Assembly: GCF_021631985.1 (NCBI RefSeq)
Contig: NZ_CP070225.1
Coordinates: 3,410,001-3,474,000 of the forward strand
DNA length: 64,000 bases
Direction of reading: 5' to 3'
From: Sandaracinus amylolyticus
GTDB lineage: Bacteria > Myxococcota_A > Polyangia > Polyangiales > Sandaracinaceae
The notes under the pieces are model-generated. The model did not search any database. It was not told the DNA's origin and saw only the letters and a program-made list of their open reading frames with translations. The translations under genes and the position numbers were made by a program. This document shows, piece after piece, positions 19,602 to 28,096 of this stretch; within the stretch, counting starts at the first letter, position 1, and the number at the start of each line of letters is the position of its first letter.

Positions 19602-19679
19602 TGCTCGTCCCCAGGTCCCGCACGGAAGCGCGCGAAGCGCGCGGGCGGTAGCCACCCGCGGGCGAGCCGATCTTTCGAC
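19602..19679. repeat. Dispersed repeat, copy 1 (see 42901-42981)
   Basis: About 78 bp sharing an ordered set of blocks with 42901-42981: TGCTCG, CCCGCACGG, AGCGCGCG, CGCGG and GGCGAGCCGAT. It contains a short hairpin (GCGGGCGG/CCACCCGC, loop TAG). It fills the space between two convergent genes, as copy 2 does. Confidence 0.7.
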
Positions 19680-19695
19680 GGTCCTCGAGGTTCGA

Positions 19696-20607
19696 TCACT
19701 CGGCCTGCGCGGCCATGCCGGCGCGCAGGCGCTGCACGAGCATCGCGATCGCGACGAGCACCGCGCCCGCGAGCACGCCCGTCACGAAGTCGATCAACGT
19801 CGGCACGGCCCAGGCGAGCGGGCCCGCGTGCGTCGCGAGATCGACGATGTGCTCGAAGCCCGGGATGCCGTGCGTGAGGATCCCGCCGCCGACGAGGAAC
19901 ATCGCGATCGTCCCGGCGATCCCGAGCGCTCGCATCAGCCAGGGCGCGCCCCGGAGGATCCCGCCGCCGATCGCGCGCGCCACGCCGCTCGATCTCGCGC
20001 GGAGCGCGAGCCCGGCGTCGTCGAGCTTCACGATCGCGGCGACGAGCCCGTAGACACCGACGGTCATCACCGCGGAGATCGCGACGAGCACCGCGACCCG
20101 GTGCCCGAACGACGCGTGGGTCAGCGTGCCCAGCGAGATCACGATGATCTCCGCAGACAGCACGAAGTCCGTGCGCACCGCGCCCTTGATCTTCTCCTTC
20201 TCGAACGCGACGAGATCGACCGCGGGGTCCGCGATCGCCTTCTGGTGCGCCGCGTGCTCGGGCTCGTCGCGGTGCGTGAGCTTGTGCCAGACCTTCTCGA
20301 ATCCCTCGTAACAGAGGAATGCGCCGCCGATCATCAGGAGCGGCGTGACGGCCCAAGGCGCGATCGCGCTGATCGCGAGCGCGACCGGGACCAGGATCGC
20401 TTTGTTGACGATCGATCCCTTCGCGACCGCGAAGACCACGGGGAGCTCGCGGTCGGCCGAGAGGCCGGTGACCTGCTCCGCGTTCAGTGCGAGGTCGTCC
20501 CCGAGCACGCCGGCGGTCTTCTTGGTCGCGACCTTGGTCATCGTCGCGACGTCGTCCAGCAAGCTCGCGATGTCGTCGATCAGTGCGAGTAGGCTCGTTC
20601 CTGCCAC
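19696..20607 (-). CDS. DUF808 family inner-membrane protein (YedI-like)
   Basis: A 303-residue multi-pass membrane protein. GTG 20607 is chosen because the family opening (VAGTSLLALIDDIASLLDDVA) starts there, although the frame is open 25 codons further up. Conserved family segments are visible: TKVATKKTAGVLGDDLALNAEQVTG (read in two parts), REL-PVVFAVAKGSIVNKAILVP, and a Gly-rich C-terminal TM region. DUF808 proteins are widespread but functionally uncharacterised. A TACGTT box lies 9 nt upstream. Divergent from the zinc-ribbon/TPR gene and convergent with the deacetylase gene. Confidence 0.88.
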   Translation of the reverse strand: MAGTSLLALIDDIASLLDDVATMTKVATKKTAGVLGDDLALNAEQVTGLSADRELPVVFAVAKGSIVNKAILVPVALAISAIAPWAVTPLLMIGGAFLCYEGFEKVWHKLTHRDEPEHAAHQKAIADPAVDLVAFEKEKIKGAVRTDFVLSAEIIVISLGTLTHASFGHRVAVLVAISAVMTVGVYGLVAAIVKLDDAGLALRARSSGVARAIGGGILRGAPWLMRALGIAGTIAMFLVGGGILTHGIPGFEHIVDLATHAGPLAWAVPTLIDFVTGVLAGAVLVAIAMLVQRLRAGMAAQAE

Positions 20608-20616
20608 AGTCCCTGC

Positions 20617-20622
20617 AACGTA
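20617..20622 (-). promoter_or_regulatory. TA-rich -10-like box before DUF808 gene
   Basis: TACGTT on the minus strand, 9 nt before GTG 20607. The box supports the short start for the DUF808 protein. Confidence 0.4.
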
Positions 20623-20680
20623 GCCCCCGCAGCGCACTGCGGCATTGAACCGGCTCGCGCGGCATGGCCCAATCGCGGCC

Positions 20681-23518
20681 ATGAACCTCGCGACCCAGGT
20701 CTGCGGACACTGCGGCTTCGAGAATCCGCGCGCGTTCCGTGCGTGTGCGGGCTGCGGTCAAGGACTGGGCGCGGCGCCGAGGCCCAACGGTCGCGGCTAT
20801 CTCGCGGGCAACGGCAGCGGCGAGCGCACGATCGTCGGGATCGCGCCGACGTCGATCGAGCTCGACGCGGAGCGCACGGCGCTCGTCGGCGACAGCACGC
20901 CTCCACCGGTGCACGTGGAGGATCTCGAGCCCTCGCTGGTCGGCCAGCACGACGCGTCGACCGCGATCCGCACCGGCATCGAGACCGCGTTCCGGCGCGG
21001 CGTGCCCACGCTCGTCGCGCTCGAGGGCGGCGCGGGATCGGGGCGCACGCGGCTGCTCTTCCACGCGGCCGAGCTCGCGGCGCGCATCTCGCCCGAGGTG
21101 CGCGTGATGTACGGGCTGTGCCGCGAGGGCGACGGACCGAACGCGCCGATCTCGCGCATGATCCTCGAGCGCTTCGGCGTGACTCCGTCGAGCTCGCCGA
21201 GCGCGGTGCGCGGGCAGATGGCGACGATCGTCGCGGAGACGCTGCGCTCGACCGACGCGATCACGGTGAGCGAGACCGCGCACCTGCTCGGGCACTTGTC
21301 GGGCGTGCCCTTCCCCGACTCGCCGTTCCTCATGCCGCTCGAGGATCGGCCCGAGGAGCTGCGGCGCCGCGCGCGCGAGGCGTTCGCGCGCTTCGTCGAG
21401 GGCGACGCGAAGCAGCGACCGATCATCGTGCTGCTCGACAACGTGCACCTCGCCGAGAACGACGCGTGGGACCTCTTGCAGGTGATGCTCTCGGTCGACG
21501 CGCCGATCGCGGCGGTGATCGCGGGCGAGCCGCCGGTCGGAGATCGCGCGGCGCACCTTCGCGCGCCGGGCGGCGTGGTGTCGGGGCCGATCGCGCCGCT
21601 CGCGGAGAGCGAGATCGGATCGCTGCTCCACGTGTTCCTGCCGACGTTGCGCCACGCGGGCGAGCCCGTCGTCGCGGCGCTCGCGTTCCGATCGCGCGGG
21701 AATCCCGGCGCGCTGCGCGAGCTGGTGTTCGCGCTGCTCGAGGCCGGGTTCTTCAAGCGCACCGATGCCGGGCTGGTCGCGGACGTGGCGCAGCTCGAGG
21801 GCGGTGGGCTCCCGGTGACGATCGAGGACGCGATCGAGGCGCGCCTCGCGAGGCTCGACGATCTCGAGCGCGCCACGCTCGATCGCGCGGCGGTGGTCGG
21901 CGAGGTCGCGAGCGATCGCGCGGTGCTCGCGCAGATGCGTTCGGAGCGTCGTCCCCCGGGCAATCGGGCGAACCCGGCGACGCTGTGGCCGGACGACGAG
22001 GACGAGGTCGCGCTCGCGACGGCGCTCCTGCGCCTCGAGGAGAAGGGTTTCCTCGAGCGGCTCGAGGAGACGGAGCTCGCGGGCGGTCACGAGTACCGCT
22101 TCGTGCACTCGGAGACGCGCCACTTCGTGTATCGCGCCCAGCCGGCGGAGCTGCTCGCGCGGCGGCACGCGACGGTCGCGCACTGGATCACGGTCACGCT
22201 CGAGCTGCAGCGCGACGGAGTCGCCGCGATGGCGGCGCCGCACCTCGAGAAGGCGGGCATGGCGAGCCGCGCGGGCCGCGCGTACCTCGAGGCCGCGAAG
22301 GACGAGCTCGCGAAGATGCACACGCAGAGCGCGCTGCGTCACGTCGAGAAGGCGCTCGAGCTGATCCCCGCGGACGAGATCTCGCGGCGCATCGATGCGC
22401 TGCACGTGCTCGGCTCGCTGCTCACGACGCTGGGCCGCTACGACGAGGCGACGAGCGCGTTCGCAGAGATGCTCGAGGTGAGCTGGCGCGTCGGCGCGCG
22501 CGGCAAGGGCGGCGCGGCACTGAACCGGATCGCGCGCGTGCACCGCATGCGCGGCGAGGAGGAGCAGGCGCGCGCGCTGCTGATCCGCGCGCTCGAGCTC
22601 TTCCGCTCGGCCGAGGATCTGCGCGGCGTCGCGAGCACGCTCGACGACCTCGCGCAGGTCGAGCGACTGCGCGGCGATCTCGAGAGCGCGCTGAACGCGG
22701 CGACCGAGGCGCTCGCGATCCGTCGCGGGCACGGCGACGCGCGCGGCGAGGCGGTCTCGCTCACGACGCTCGGTCTGATCGAGCACGCGCGCGGCAACCT
22801 CGATCTCGCGGAGCAGAGCTTCCGCGCGGCGCTGGAGATCCGCGAGTCGATCGGCGATCGCGCGGGTGTGATGCAGTCGTTCAACACGCTCGGCATCGTG
22901 TCGTTCGAGCGCGGCGACGCGGATCGTGCGGAGGCGGCGTGGCGCGCTGCGCTGCAGGAGGGCCGCAAGATGGCGGACCGCCGCACCCAAACGTTCGTGC
23001 TCAACAACCTCGGTGAGGCGCTGGGCAAAGCGGGGCGCGTCGAGGAAGCGCAGGCGAGCCTCGAGGAAGCGCGCGCGCTCGCGCACGAGCTCGGTGATCG
23101 TCGCGCGATGGCGGAGATCGAGCGCAACCTCGGGCTCGTCGCGCTGCGGCGCGGTGACGAGCGCGCGGAGTCGATCCTCGAGCGCGCGCTCTCGATGGCC
23201 GAGGAGTACGGCGCGAAGGAAGCGATCGCGCTCGCGCATCGCGCGGTGGGTCAGCTGCGCGCGGAGACGATCTTCGACGCGACCGGGCAGATCGATCGGC
23301 GCGCGGAGGAGAGCTTCCTCGTCGCGATCGATCTCTTCCGCGAGATCGGGAACGAGAAGGACGCGGCGCGCGCGCTCTCCGATCTCGGCCAGCACCTCGT
23401 CGAGCGCGGCGATCTCGACAGCGCGAAGGAACGCCTGCGCGAGGCGCGCGCGATCATGCGGCGCATCGGGCTCGCGGAGCTGGAGCGCGTCGAGCGGACG
23501 CTGCTCGAGCTGGGATGA
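20681..23518 (+). CDS. Zinc-ribbon, AAA-type ATPase and TPR regulatory protein
   Basis: A 945-residue soluble protein. Residues 8-25 form a zinc ribbon with C8, C11, C22 and C25 (CGHC, CAGCG). An NTPase domain follows from about residue 90. Its Walker A reads GGAGSGRTRLL, with Arg where Lys is expected, and a Walker B-like strand is PIIVLLDNVHLAE. From about residue 540 to the end there are TPR repeats, for example RIARVHRMRGEEEQARALLI, ARALSDLGQHLVERGDLDS and FNTLGIVSFERGDADRAEAA. This resembles the ATPase-TPR part of large myxobacterial regulators that often carry a kinase or cyclase domain; none is present here. The stop overlaps the cytochrome gene start (ATGA), so it is probably functionally tied to that gene. 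Confidence 0.8.
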   Translation: MNLATQVCGHCGFENPRAFRACAGCGQGLGAAPRPNGRGYLAGNGSGERTIVGIAPTSIELDAERTALVGDSTPPPVHVEDLEPSLVGQHDASTAIRTGIETAFRRGVPTLVALEGGAGSGRTRLLFHAAELAARISPEVRVMYGLCREGDGPNAPISRMILERFGVTPSSSPSAVRGQMATIVAETLRSTDAITVSETAHLLGHLSGVPFPDSPFLMPLEDRPEELRRRAREAFARFVEGDAKQRPIIVLLDNVHLAENDAWDLLQVMLSVDAPIAAVIAGEPPVGDRAAHLRAPGGVVSGPIAPLAESEIGSLLHVFLPTLRHAGEPVVAALAFRSRGNPGALRELVFALLEAGFFKRTDAGLVADVAQLEGGGLPVTIEDAIEARLARLDDLERATLDRAAVVGEVASDRAVLAQMRSERRPPGNRANPATLWPDDEDEVALATALLRLEEKGFLERLEETELAGGHEYRFVHSETRHFVYRAQPAELLARRHATVAHWITVTLELQRDGVAAMAAPHLEKAGMASRAGRAYLEAAKDELAKMHTQSALRHVEKALELIPADEISRRIDALHVLGSLLTTLGRYDEATSAFAEMLEVSWRVGARGKGGAALNRIARVHRMRGEEEQARALLIRALELFRSAEDLRGVASTLDDLAQVERLRGDLESALNAATEALAIRRGHGDARGEAVSLTTLGLIEHARGNLDLAEQSFRAALEIRESIGDRAGVMQSFNTLGIVSFERGDADRAEAAWRAALQEGRKMADRRTQTFVLNNLGEALGKAGRVEEAQASLEEARALAHELGDRRAMAEIERNLGLVALRRGDERAESILERALSMAEEYGAKEAIALAHRAVGQLRAETIFDATGQIDRRAEESFLVAIDLFREIGNEKDAARALSDLGQHLVERGDLDSAKERLREARAIMRRIGLAELERVERTLLELG

Positions 23519-25209
23519 GGCAGAGGCTCGCGATCGCGGTGATCGTCCTCGGGGGCGCGGCGATCGCGGGGCTCGCAGCGCGCGGCGTCGCGTCGGATCT
23601 CGCGACGCCGCGTGATCTGCACGAGCGCGAGTACGTGGGGTCGGGCGAGTGCCGGCGCTGTCATCCGGTGCATCACGAGTCGTGGAGTCGGACGTTCCAC
23701 CGCACGATGACGCAGGACGCGCGCACGCCGGGCGCGGTGCTCGGTGCGTTCGACGGTCGCAGCGTCGAGTACGGCGGGATCACGTCGCGCATGGAGCGCG
23801 ATGGCGAGCGCTTCGTGATCACCAGCGAGCGAGATGGCGAAGCGATCGATGAGGTCGAGATCGATCGCACCGTCGGATCGCATCGCTACCAGCAGTACCT
23901 CGCGCGTCGTGGTGACGCGTGGTGGCGCCTGCCGATCGCGTGGGACGTGGCCGAGCAGCGCTTCGTCCACATGAACGCCGCGTTCCTCACCGCCGATCCC
24001 GAGGGGCTCGAAGAGGGCGCGATCGCGCTCGCGGATCATCGCCGCCACGTCACGCGGTGGAACGACAACTGCGTCTTCTGCCACAACGTCGCGCCCGATC
24101 CCGGGCTCGATCCGGTCACCCAGCGCTTCACGACCGAGGTCGCGGAGCTCGGCATCGGATGCGAGGCGTGCCACGGCCCGGGCAGCGAGCACGTCGCGCG
24201 CAACCGCGATCCGCTGCGCCGCTACGTGCTGCACGGGAGCGACGAGCCGGACCCGACCATCGTCTCGCCCGCGCGCCTCGATCCTGCGCGTCGCGCCGAT
24301 CTGTGCGGGCGCTGTCACGGGCAGCGCATCACCGACGACGTCGACGCGTTCCTCGCGCATGGCGATCCCTTCGTCCCGGGCGACGATCTCGCGCTCTACT
24401 CGAGCCCGCTCTGGCACGACACGGTGCTGTCCGAAGGGACGCTCGCCGAGCGCGAGGGCGTGTTCGCCGCGCGATTCTGGGGCGACGGAACGCCGCGACT
24501 GACTGCGTACGAGTACCAGGGCCTGCTCCAGTCGCGCTGTGCGAGCGAGGGCGCGCTCACGTGCACCGACTGCCACGGCATGCACGACGGTGATCCGCGC
24601 GGACAGCTGCGCCCGAGCGTGCGCGAGGGCGACGCGATGTGCGCGGGCGCGTGCCACGCCGAGCTCGTCGATCGCGCCGCTGCGCAGCAGCACGCGCGTC
24701 ACGAGGACGTTCGCTGCGTCGACTGCCACATGCCGCGCATCGTGTACGGCGTCCGCGACGTGCACCGCAGCCATCGCATCGACGTGCCGCGTCCGGTCGA
24801 GGACGCGGAGGCAGGACGCGCCGATGCGTGCACGCTCTGTCACCTCGAGCGCGACGACTCGTTGCTGACGACGGGCGTCGGTGGGGATCCAGTGCAGCGC
24901 GCCGTGATCGCAGCGGCGGCGGGACGCGAAGAGAGCGCGACGCCGCGCTCGATGCGCCTCGGCGCGCTGCTCGCGACGATGCGCGACGATTCCTATCCCG
25001 CGATCCGCCACCTCGCGTGGCGCAGCGTGCGCGCGCTCGTTCCGCTCGATGCGAGCGCGTTCACCGCGACCGATCCCCGCGACGCGCGCATCGCGGCGGT
25101 CGCGCGCATCGAAGCGATGATCGACGAGCCGATCGACGCGCCCTCTCCCGAGCAGCTCGCGTCGCTGCGCGCTCGCGCGCGCGACGTCGCCATCGAGATC
25201 GGCGAGTGA
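23515..25209 (+). CDS. Multihaem cytochrome c family protein
   Basis: A 564-residue exported protein. The N-terminal helix (LAIAVIVLGGAAIAGLAARG) acts as a signal or anchor. Seven canonical CxxCH haem motifs are present (CRRCH at 46-50, then CVFCH, CEACH, CGRCH, CTDCH, CVDCH, CTLCH). One CxxxCH motif (CAGACH) lies between the fifth and sixth. The closing segment of about 130 residues is helical and Arg/Ala-rich with no haem motif. The arrangement resembles the doxin-like multihaem proteins of electron transfer chains; a redox partner or reductase role is inferred. The gene overlaps its neighbours on both sides (ATGA and GTGA), placing it in an operon with a zinc-ribbon/TPR protein and a small membrane protein. 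Confidence 0.88.
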   Translation: MRQRLAIAVIVLGGAAIAGLAARGVASDLATPRDLHEREYVGSGECRRCHPVHHESWSRTFHRTMTQDARTPGAVLGAFDGRSVEYGGITSRMERDGERFVITSERDGEAIDEVEIDRTVGSHRYQQYLARRGDAWWRLPIAWDVAEQRFVHMNAAFLTADPEGLEEGAIALADHRRHVTRWNDNCVFCHNVAPDPGLDPVTQRFTTEVAELGIGCEACHGPGSEHVARNRDPLRRYVLHGSDEPDPTIVSPARLDPARRADLCGRCHGQRITDDVDAFLAHGDPFVPGDDLALYSSPLWHDTVLSEGTLAEREGVFAARFWGDGTPRLTAYEYQGLLQSRCASEGALTCTDCHGMHDGDPRGQLRPSVREGDAMCAGACHAELVDRAAAQQHARHEDVRCVDCHMPRIVYGVRDVHRSHRIDVPRPVEDAEAGRADACTLCHLERDDSLLTTGVGGDPVQRAVIAAAAGREESATPRSMRLGALLATMRDDSYPAIRHLAWRSVRALVPLDASAFTATDPRDARIAAVARIEAMIDEPIDAPSPEQLASLRARARDVAIEIGE

Positions 25210-25646
25210 CGCTCCAGGAACGACGGCGACGCGCGTGCCGCCGCGTCGGATGGACCGCGCTGCTCGCGTGGGCGCTCTTCGGGCTCGCGCTCGAGGCGAT
25301 GCACGGCTTCAAGATCGGCGCGTACCTCGACGACGCGCTCGCGCGCGAGCTGCTGGTGCTCGCGCACGCGCACGGCGTCGGGCTCTCGCTCGTGGTGCTG
25401 GTGTTCGGCGAAGCGGGCACGCCGCTCTTCGATCACGGCGATCACGGCGCGATGCGCGCCTTGCACATCGGCGCGCTGATCGTCCCGCTCGCGTTCGCGC
25501 TCTCGTCGATCGCCCATCCCGAGGGCGATCCCAACGTGATCGTGTGGCTCGTCCCGATCGGCGCGGTGCTCGTGATCTACGCGATCGCGCGCGCCGCCCT
25601 CGCGAGCTGGCGTCAGGGCAGCTCGACGAAGCCCCAGGACTCGTAG
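25206..25646 (+). CDS. Small multi-pass membrane protein, unknown
   Basis: A 146-residue protein, GTG 25206 overlapping the cytochrome stop. About four membrane helices can be seen: GWTALLAWALFGLALEAMHG, LAHAHGVGLSLVVLVFG, IGALIVPLAFALSSIAHP and VIVWLVPIGAVLVIYAIARA. Several histidines lie in or next to helices (HGFK, HAHGVG, HGDHGAMRALH, HPEGD), which could ligate haem, but this is inference. Coupling to the multihaem cytochrome suggests a membrane partner in the same electron path. Its last 34 bp overlap the 3' end of the opposite-strand gene at 25613-26284. Confidence 0.72.
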   Translation: MTLQERRRRACRRVGWTALLAWALFGLALEAMHGFKIGAYLDDALARELLVLAHAHGVGLSLVVLVFGEAGTPLFDHGDHGAMRALHIGALIVPLAFALSSIAHPEGDPNVIVWLVPIGAVLVIYAIARAALASWRQGSSTKPQDS

Positions 25647-26284
25647 ACGCGCGCGTAGTCGTTGTCGGTGGGATCGCCCACGTCGTAGAGCCAGCCGCCC
25701 CACGCGAGCACCGCGAGCGACACCGCACCGACGAGCGCGCCCACCGCGATCGGCCGCGCACGTGCTCCGACGCGCGGCACCCGCACGCCGAGCAGTCGCG
25801 CCGCGCGCGAGAGCCCGAAGAGCGTGTGATAGAGGCCCGCGCTCCCGAGCAGGAGGAAGTACGGATAGAAGAACACCGGCTGCCACCACAGCGCGAACGA
25901 CACCGAGGGCCCGCCGGTCACGATCCCGTACGCGAGCGCGATCCCACGCTCGGCCGCGACGTGCCCGACGATCACGGTCGCGAGGAACCATCCCGACCAG
26001 CGATGTGCTCGCGCCCACAGGTCGGGCTTCGCCGCAGTCGCGCGTCGCCGACGACCGAGCGCGAGCATCACGCCGACCGCGACGTGCACGACGAGCGGCA
26101 CGAGCATCACGCCGATCTCGATCAGCGGGTGCGTGTAGATCGGCCGCAGCCACGACGCCGTCGCGTCGAACGCACCGGGGATCGGGGCGAGCAACACGTT
26201 GCCGAGGTGCACGAGCGCGAAGATCGCGAACGTCGCACCGGAGATCGCCTGCACGAGGAGCAGGCGCTTGCGAGAACCTTCCAT
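25613..26284 (-). CDS. Cytochrome b-like (SdhC-type) integral membrane protein
   Basis: A 223-residue protein with about five membrane helices. ATG 26284 has GGAGGGGG just upstream. Histidines sit in the helices in a pattern like succinate dehydrogenase cytochrome b subunits: FALVHLGN, THPLIEIGVML, LVVHVAVGVM, and HRWSGWFLATVIVGH. This suggests di-haem b binding, but no flavoprotein or iron-sulfur subunit is near, so a complete complex II is not encoded here. Convergent with the small membrane protein gene and overlapping it by 34 bp. The alternative is an uncharacterised membrane protein with coincidental histidines. Confidence 0.65.
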   Translation of the reverse strand: MEGSRKRLLLVQAISGATFAIFALVHLGNVLLAPIPGAFDATASWLRPIYTHPLIEIGVMLVPLVVHVAVGVMLALGRRRRATAAKPDLWARAHRWSGWFLATVIVGHVAAERGIALAYGIVTGGPSVSFALWWQPVFFYPYFLLLGSAGLYHTLFGLSRAARLLGVRVPRVGARARPIAVGALVGAVSLAVLAWGGWLYDVGDPTDNDYARVYESWGFVELP

Positions 26285-26326
26285 TCCCCCTCCACGCTCG
26301 AGCGGCGCGAAAGGTTATCGACGCGT

Positions 26327-27235
26327 ATGGTGGGCTCGATGGATCCCCGCGTCCGCGATGCGCTCGAGCGCGAGCGCACGACCATCTGGGGCGTCTGCTA
26401 CCGCATGACGGGCAGCGCGAGCGCGGCCGACGATCTCACCCAGGACACGCTGATACGCGCGCTCGAGCGCCCCCCGGCGGACCTCGACGCGCCGCTGCGC
26501 CCGTGGCTCGTCCGGGTCGCGGTGAACCTCGCGCGCGACGCGCTGCGGCGTCGCAAGCGCGAGGCGTACACGGGCCCGTGGCTGCCCGAGCCCGCGCTCA
26601 CCGACGCGAGCGTCGACGAGGTCGAGCGCCGCGAGATCGCGTCCTACGCGCTGCTGGTCGCGATGGAGCAGCTCACGCCGCACCAGCGCGCGGTGCTGGT
26701 GCTGCGCGACGTGCTCGATCTCGGCGAGGCCGAGACCGCCGAGGCCCTCGAGTCGACGGTGGGGAGCGTGAAGGTCGCGCTGCACCGCGCGCGCAAGACC
26801 ATCGCGGATCACGCGCCTGCGCACACGCTCTCGCGCGAGTCACGGGCCCAGAACGGCTTCGCCCTCGCGGCGCTGCTCGAGGCGCTCTCGCGCGGCGACG
26901 TCGAGGCCACGCGTCGCTTGCTCGCCGAGGACGTGCGTCTCGTGCAGGACAGCGCGGGCCGCGTGCGCGCCGCGGTGACCCCGGTGGTCGGCATCGAGAA
27001 GGTGCTGACGTTCCTGACCAACGTCGCGAAGATCACGCCGCAGCCCATCGAGGTGCGCTGGATCGAGATCAACCACACGCCCGCGCTCGATTCGCGCTTG
27101 CCGCCGCGCCCGCCCCCGCTCGCGAACCGGCTCGTCATGTGGACCGAGCTCGACGCCGAGGGCCGCATCGCGGCGCTGCACAACCTCCTCGCGCCCGAGA
27201 AGCTCGAGCGCCTCGACGCACGCATGCGGCCCTGA
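26327..27235 (+). CDS. ECF sigma factor of the ECF41/SigJ type with SnoaL-like C-terminal extension
   Basis: A 302-residue sigma factor, ATG 26327 (ATG 26339 is possible). Region 2 (WGVCYRMTGSASAADDLTQD, LRPWLVRVAVNLARDALRRR) and region 4 (LTPHQRAVLVLRDVLDLGEA, TVGSVKVALHRARK) are clear. Between them is the exact WLPEP motif (GPWLPEPAL) used to define ECF41 proteins. The roughly 130-residue C-terminal extension carries a QDSAGRV segment in the place of the DGGGK motif and APEKL in the place of NPDKL. In ECF41 factors the extension regulates activity in cis and replaces an anti-sigma factor. The usual carboxymuconolactone decarboxylase/oxidoreductase/epimerase target gene is not adjacent here. 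Confidence 0.88.
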   Translation: MVGSMDPRVRDALERERTTIWGVCYRMTGSASAADDLTQDTLIRALERPPADLDAPLRPWLVRVAVNLARDALRRRKREAYTGPWLPEPALTDASVDEVERREIASYALLVAMEQLTPHQRAVLVLRDVLDLGEAETAEALESTVGSVKVALHRARKTIADHAPAHTLSRESRAQNGFALAALLEALSRGDVEATRRLLAEDVRLVQDSAGRVRAAVTPVVGIEKVLTFLTNVAKITPQPIEVRWIEINHTPALDSRLPPRPPPLANRLVMWTELDAEGRIAALHNLLAPEKLERLDARMRP

Positions 27236-27284
27236 CGCCACGAAATCTCCTCGGCGTCGAGAAGAGCGCGCCCGATCTCGCGGG

Positions 27285-27290
27285 TACTGC
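27285..27290 (+). promoter_or_regulatory. TA-rich -10-like box before membrane protein gene
   Basis: TACTGC lies 8 nt before ATG 27299; no Shine-Dalgarno is visible. Confidence 0.3.
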
Positions 27291-27298
27291 TCCATCGC

Positions 27299-28093
27299 AT
27301 GAAAGCCCGCATCCGCGCGTCGGTGGCCTCGCTCGCATTCCTCGCCCTCGCCGCGTTCCATGCGTGCAACGTGCAATACGAATGGCGCGGGACGGACGCG
27401 CTCTTCGTCGCGTGCCCGGCGCTCGCGGCGCTCGCGTGTCACTCGCGCTGGCTCGGCGCACACGTCGCGGTGCGCGCGGTGGCGTGGCTCCACGTCGTGC
27501 TCGCTGGGTTCGTCGCGATCATCGCCGGTCGAGCGGAGGCTGCGGGGGTGACGCTGCTCGGCGCGCTCGCGCTCGCCGCGCTCGGGCGCGAGGCGCACGA
27601 GTCTCGCGCGAGCGCGGCAGGGTTCGAGCCCGTCGCGTACCGGGGTGCCTTCCTCGCCGCGACCACCGCGACGATCGCGGTCGCGATGATCCAAGGTCTG
27701 TTCGCGGTCGCGATGCTCCAGAGCACGATCGATCGCGCCGAGGGCGTGGTGTCGCTCGTGATCGCGTCCGGGCTGATCACCTCTGCGCTGCTGGTGCTGC
27801 GGATGCGCGCGGCCGGCGTCGTGCTGGGCGTCGTGGTCGCGGCCGTCGCGATCGCGGGCGCGTGCTTCGAGGCGCGCTCGGGGCGCGAGATCGCGGGCGC
27901 GGTCCAAGCAGTGCTCTGGACGAGCGCCGCCATCCCTGCGCTCGCGCTCGCCGCGCCGATCGCGTGGTCGCGCCTGCGCCCCGTGCGCGCCGTCGCCGCG
28001 AGCGCGCCCTCGCGCCTGCCGTGGTCCTCCGTGCTCGCGATGGCGATCGCGCTGCACGCGTGCGCGTCCGCGCTCACGCGTGCGTCGTTCTGA
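27299..28093 (+). CDS. Multi-pass membrane protein of unknown function
   Basis: A 264-residue hydrophobic protein with about seven to eight membrane helices, including SVASLAFLALAAFHACN at the N-terminus, AVRAVAWLHVVLAGFVAIIA, VTLLGALALAALG, AATTATIAVAMIQGLFAVAM, AGVVLGVVVAAVAIAGACF and a C-terminal SSVLAMAIALHACASAL. No recognisable transporter or enzyme motif was found. It follows the ECF41-like sigma gene by 63 bp in the same direction and has its own possible start box, so linkage to the sigma factor is uncertain. It ends 3 bp before the convergent trmB stop. Confidence 0.65.
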   Translation: MKARIRASVASLAFLALAAFHACNVQYEWRGTDALFVACPALAALACHSRWLGAHVAVRAVAWLHVVLAGFVAIIAGRAEAAGVTLLGALALAALGREAHESRASAAGFEPVAYRGAFLAATTATIAVAMIQGLFAVAMLQSTIDRAEGVVSLVIASGLITSALLVLRMRAAGVVLGVVVAAVAIAGACFEARSGREIAGAVQAVLWTSAAIPALALAAPIAWSRLRPVRAVAASAPSRLPWSSVLAMAIALHACASALTRASF

Positions 28094-28096
28094 TCG

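Noticed and set aside
18431-23395. 1,654-codon minus-strand open frame
   Set aside because: It is antisense to the anti-sigma, deacetylase and zinc-ribbon/TPR genes. Only the DUF808 gene, in a different part of the same strand, has real protein features.
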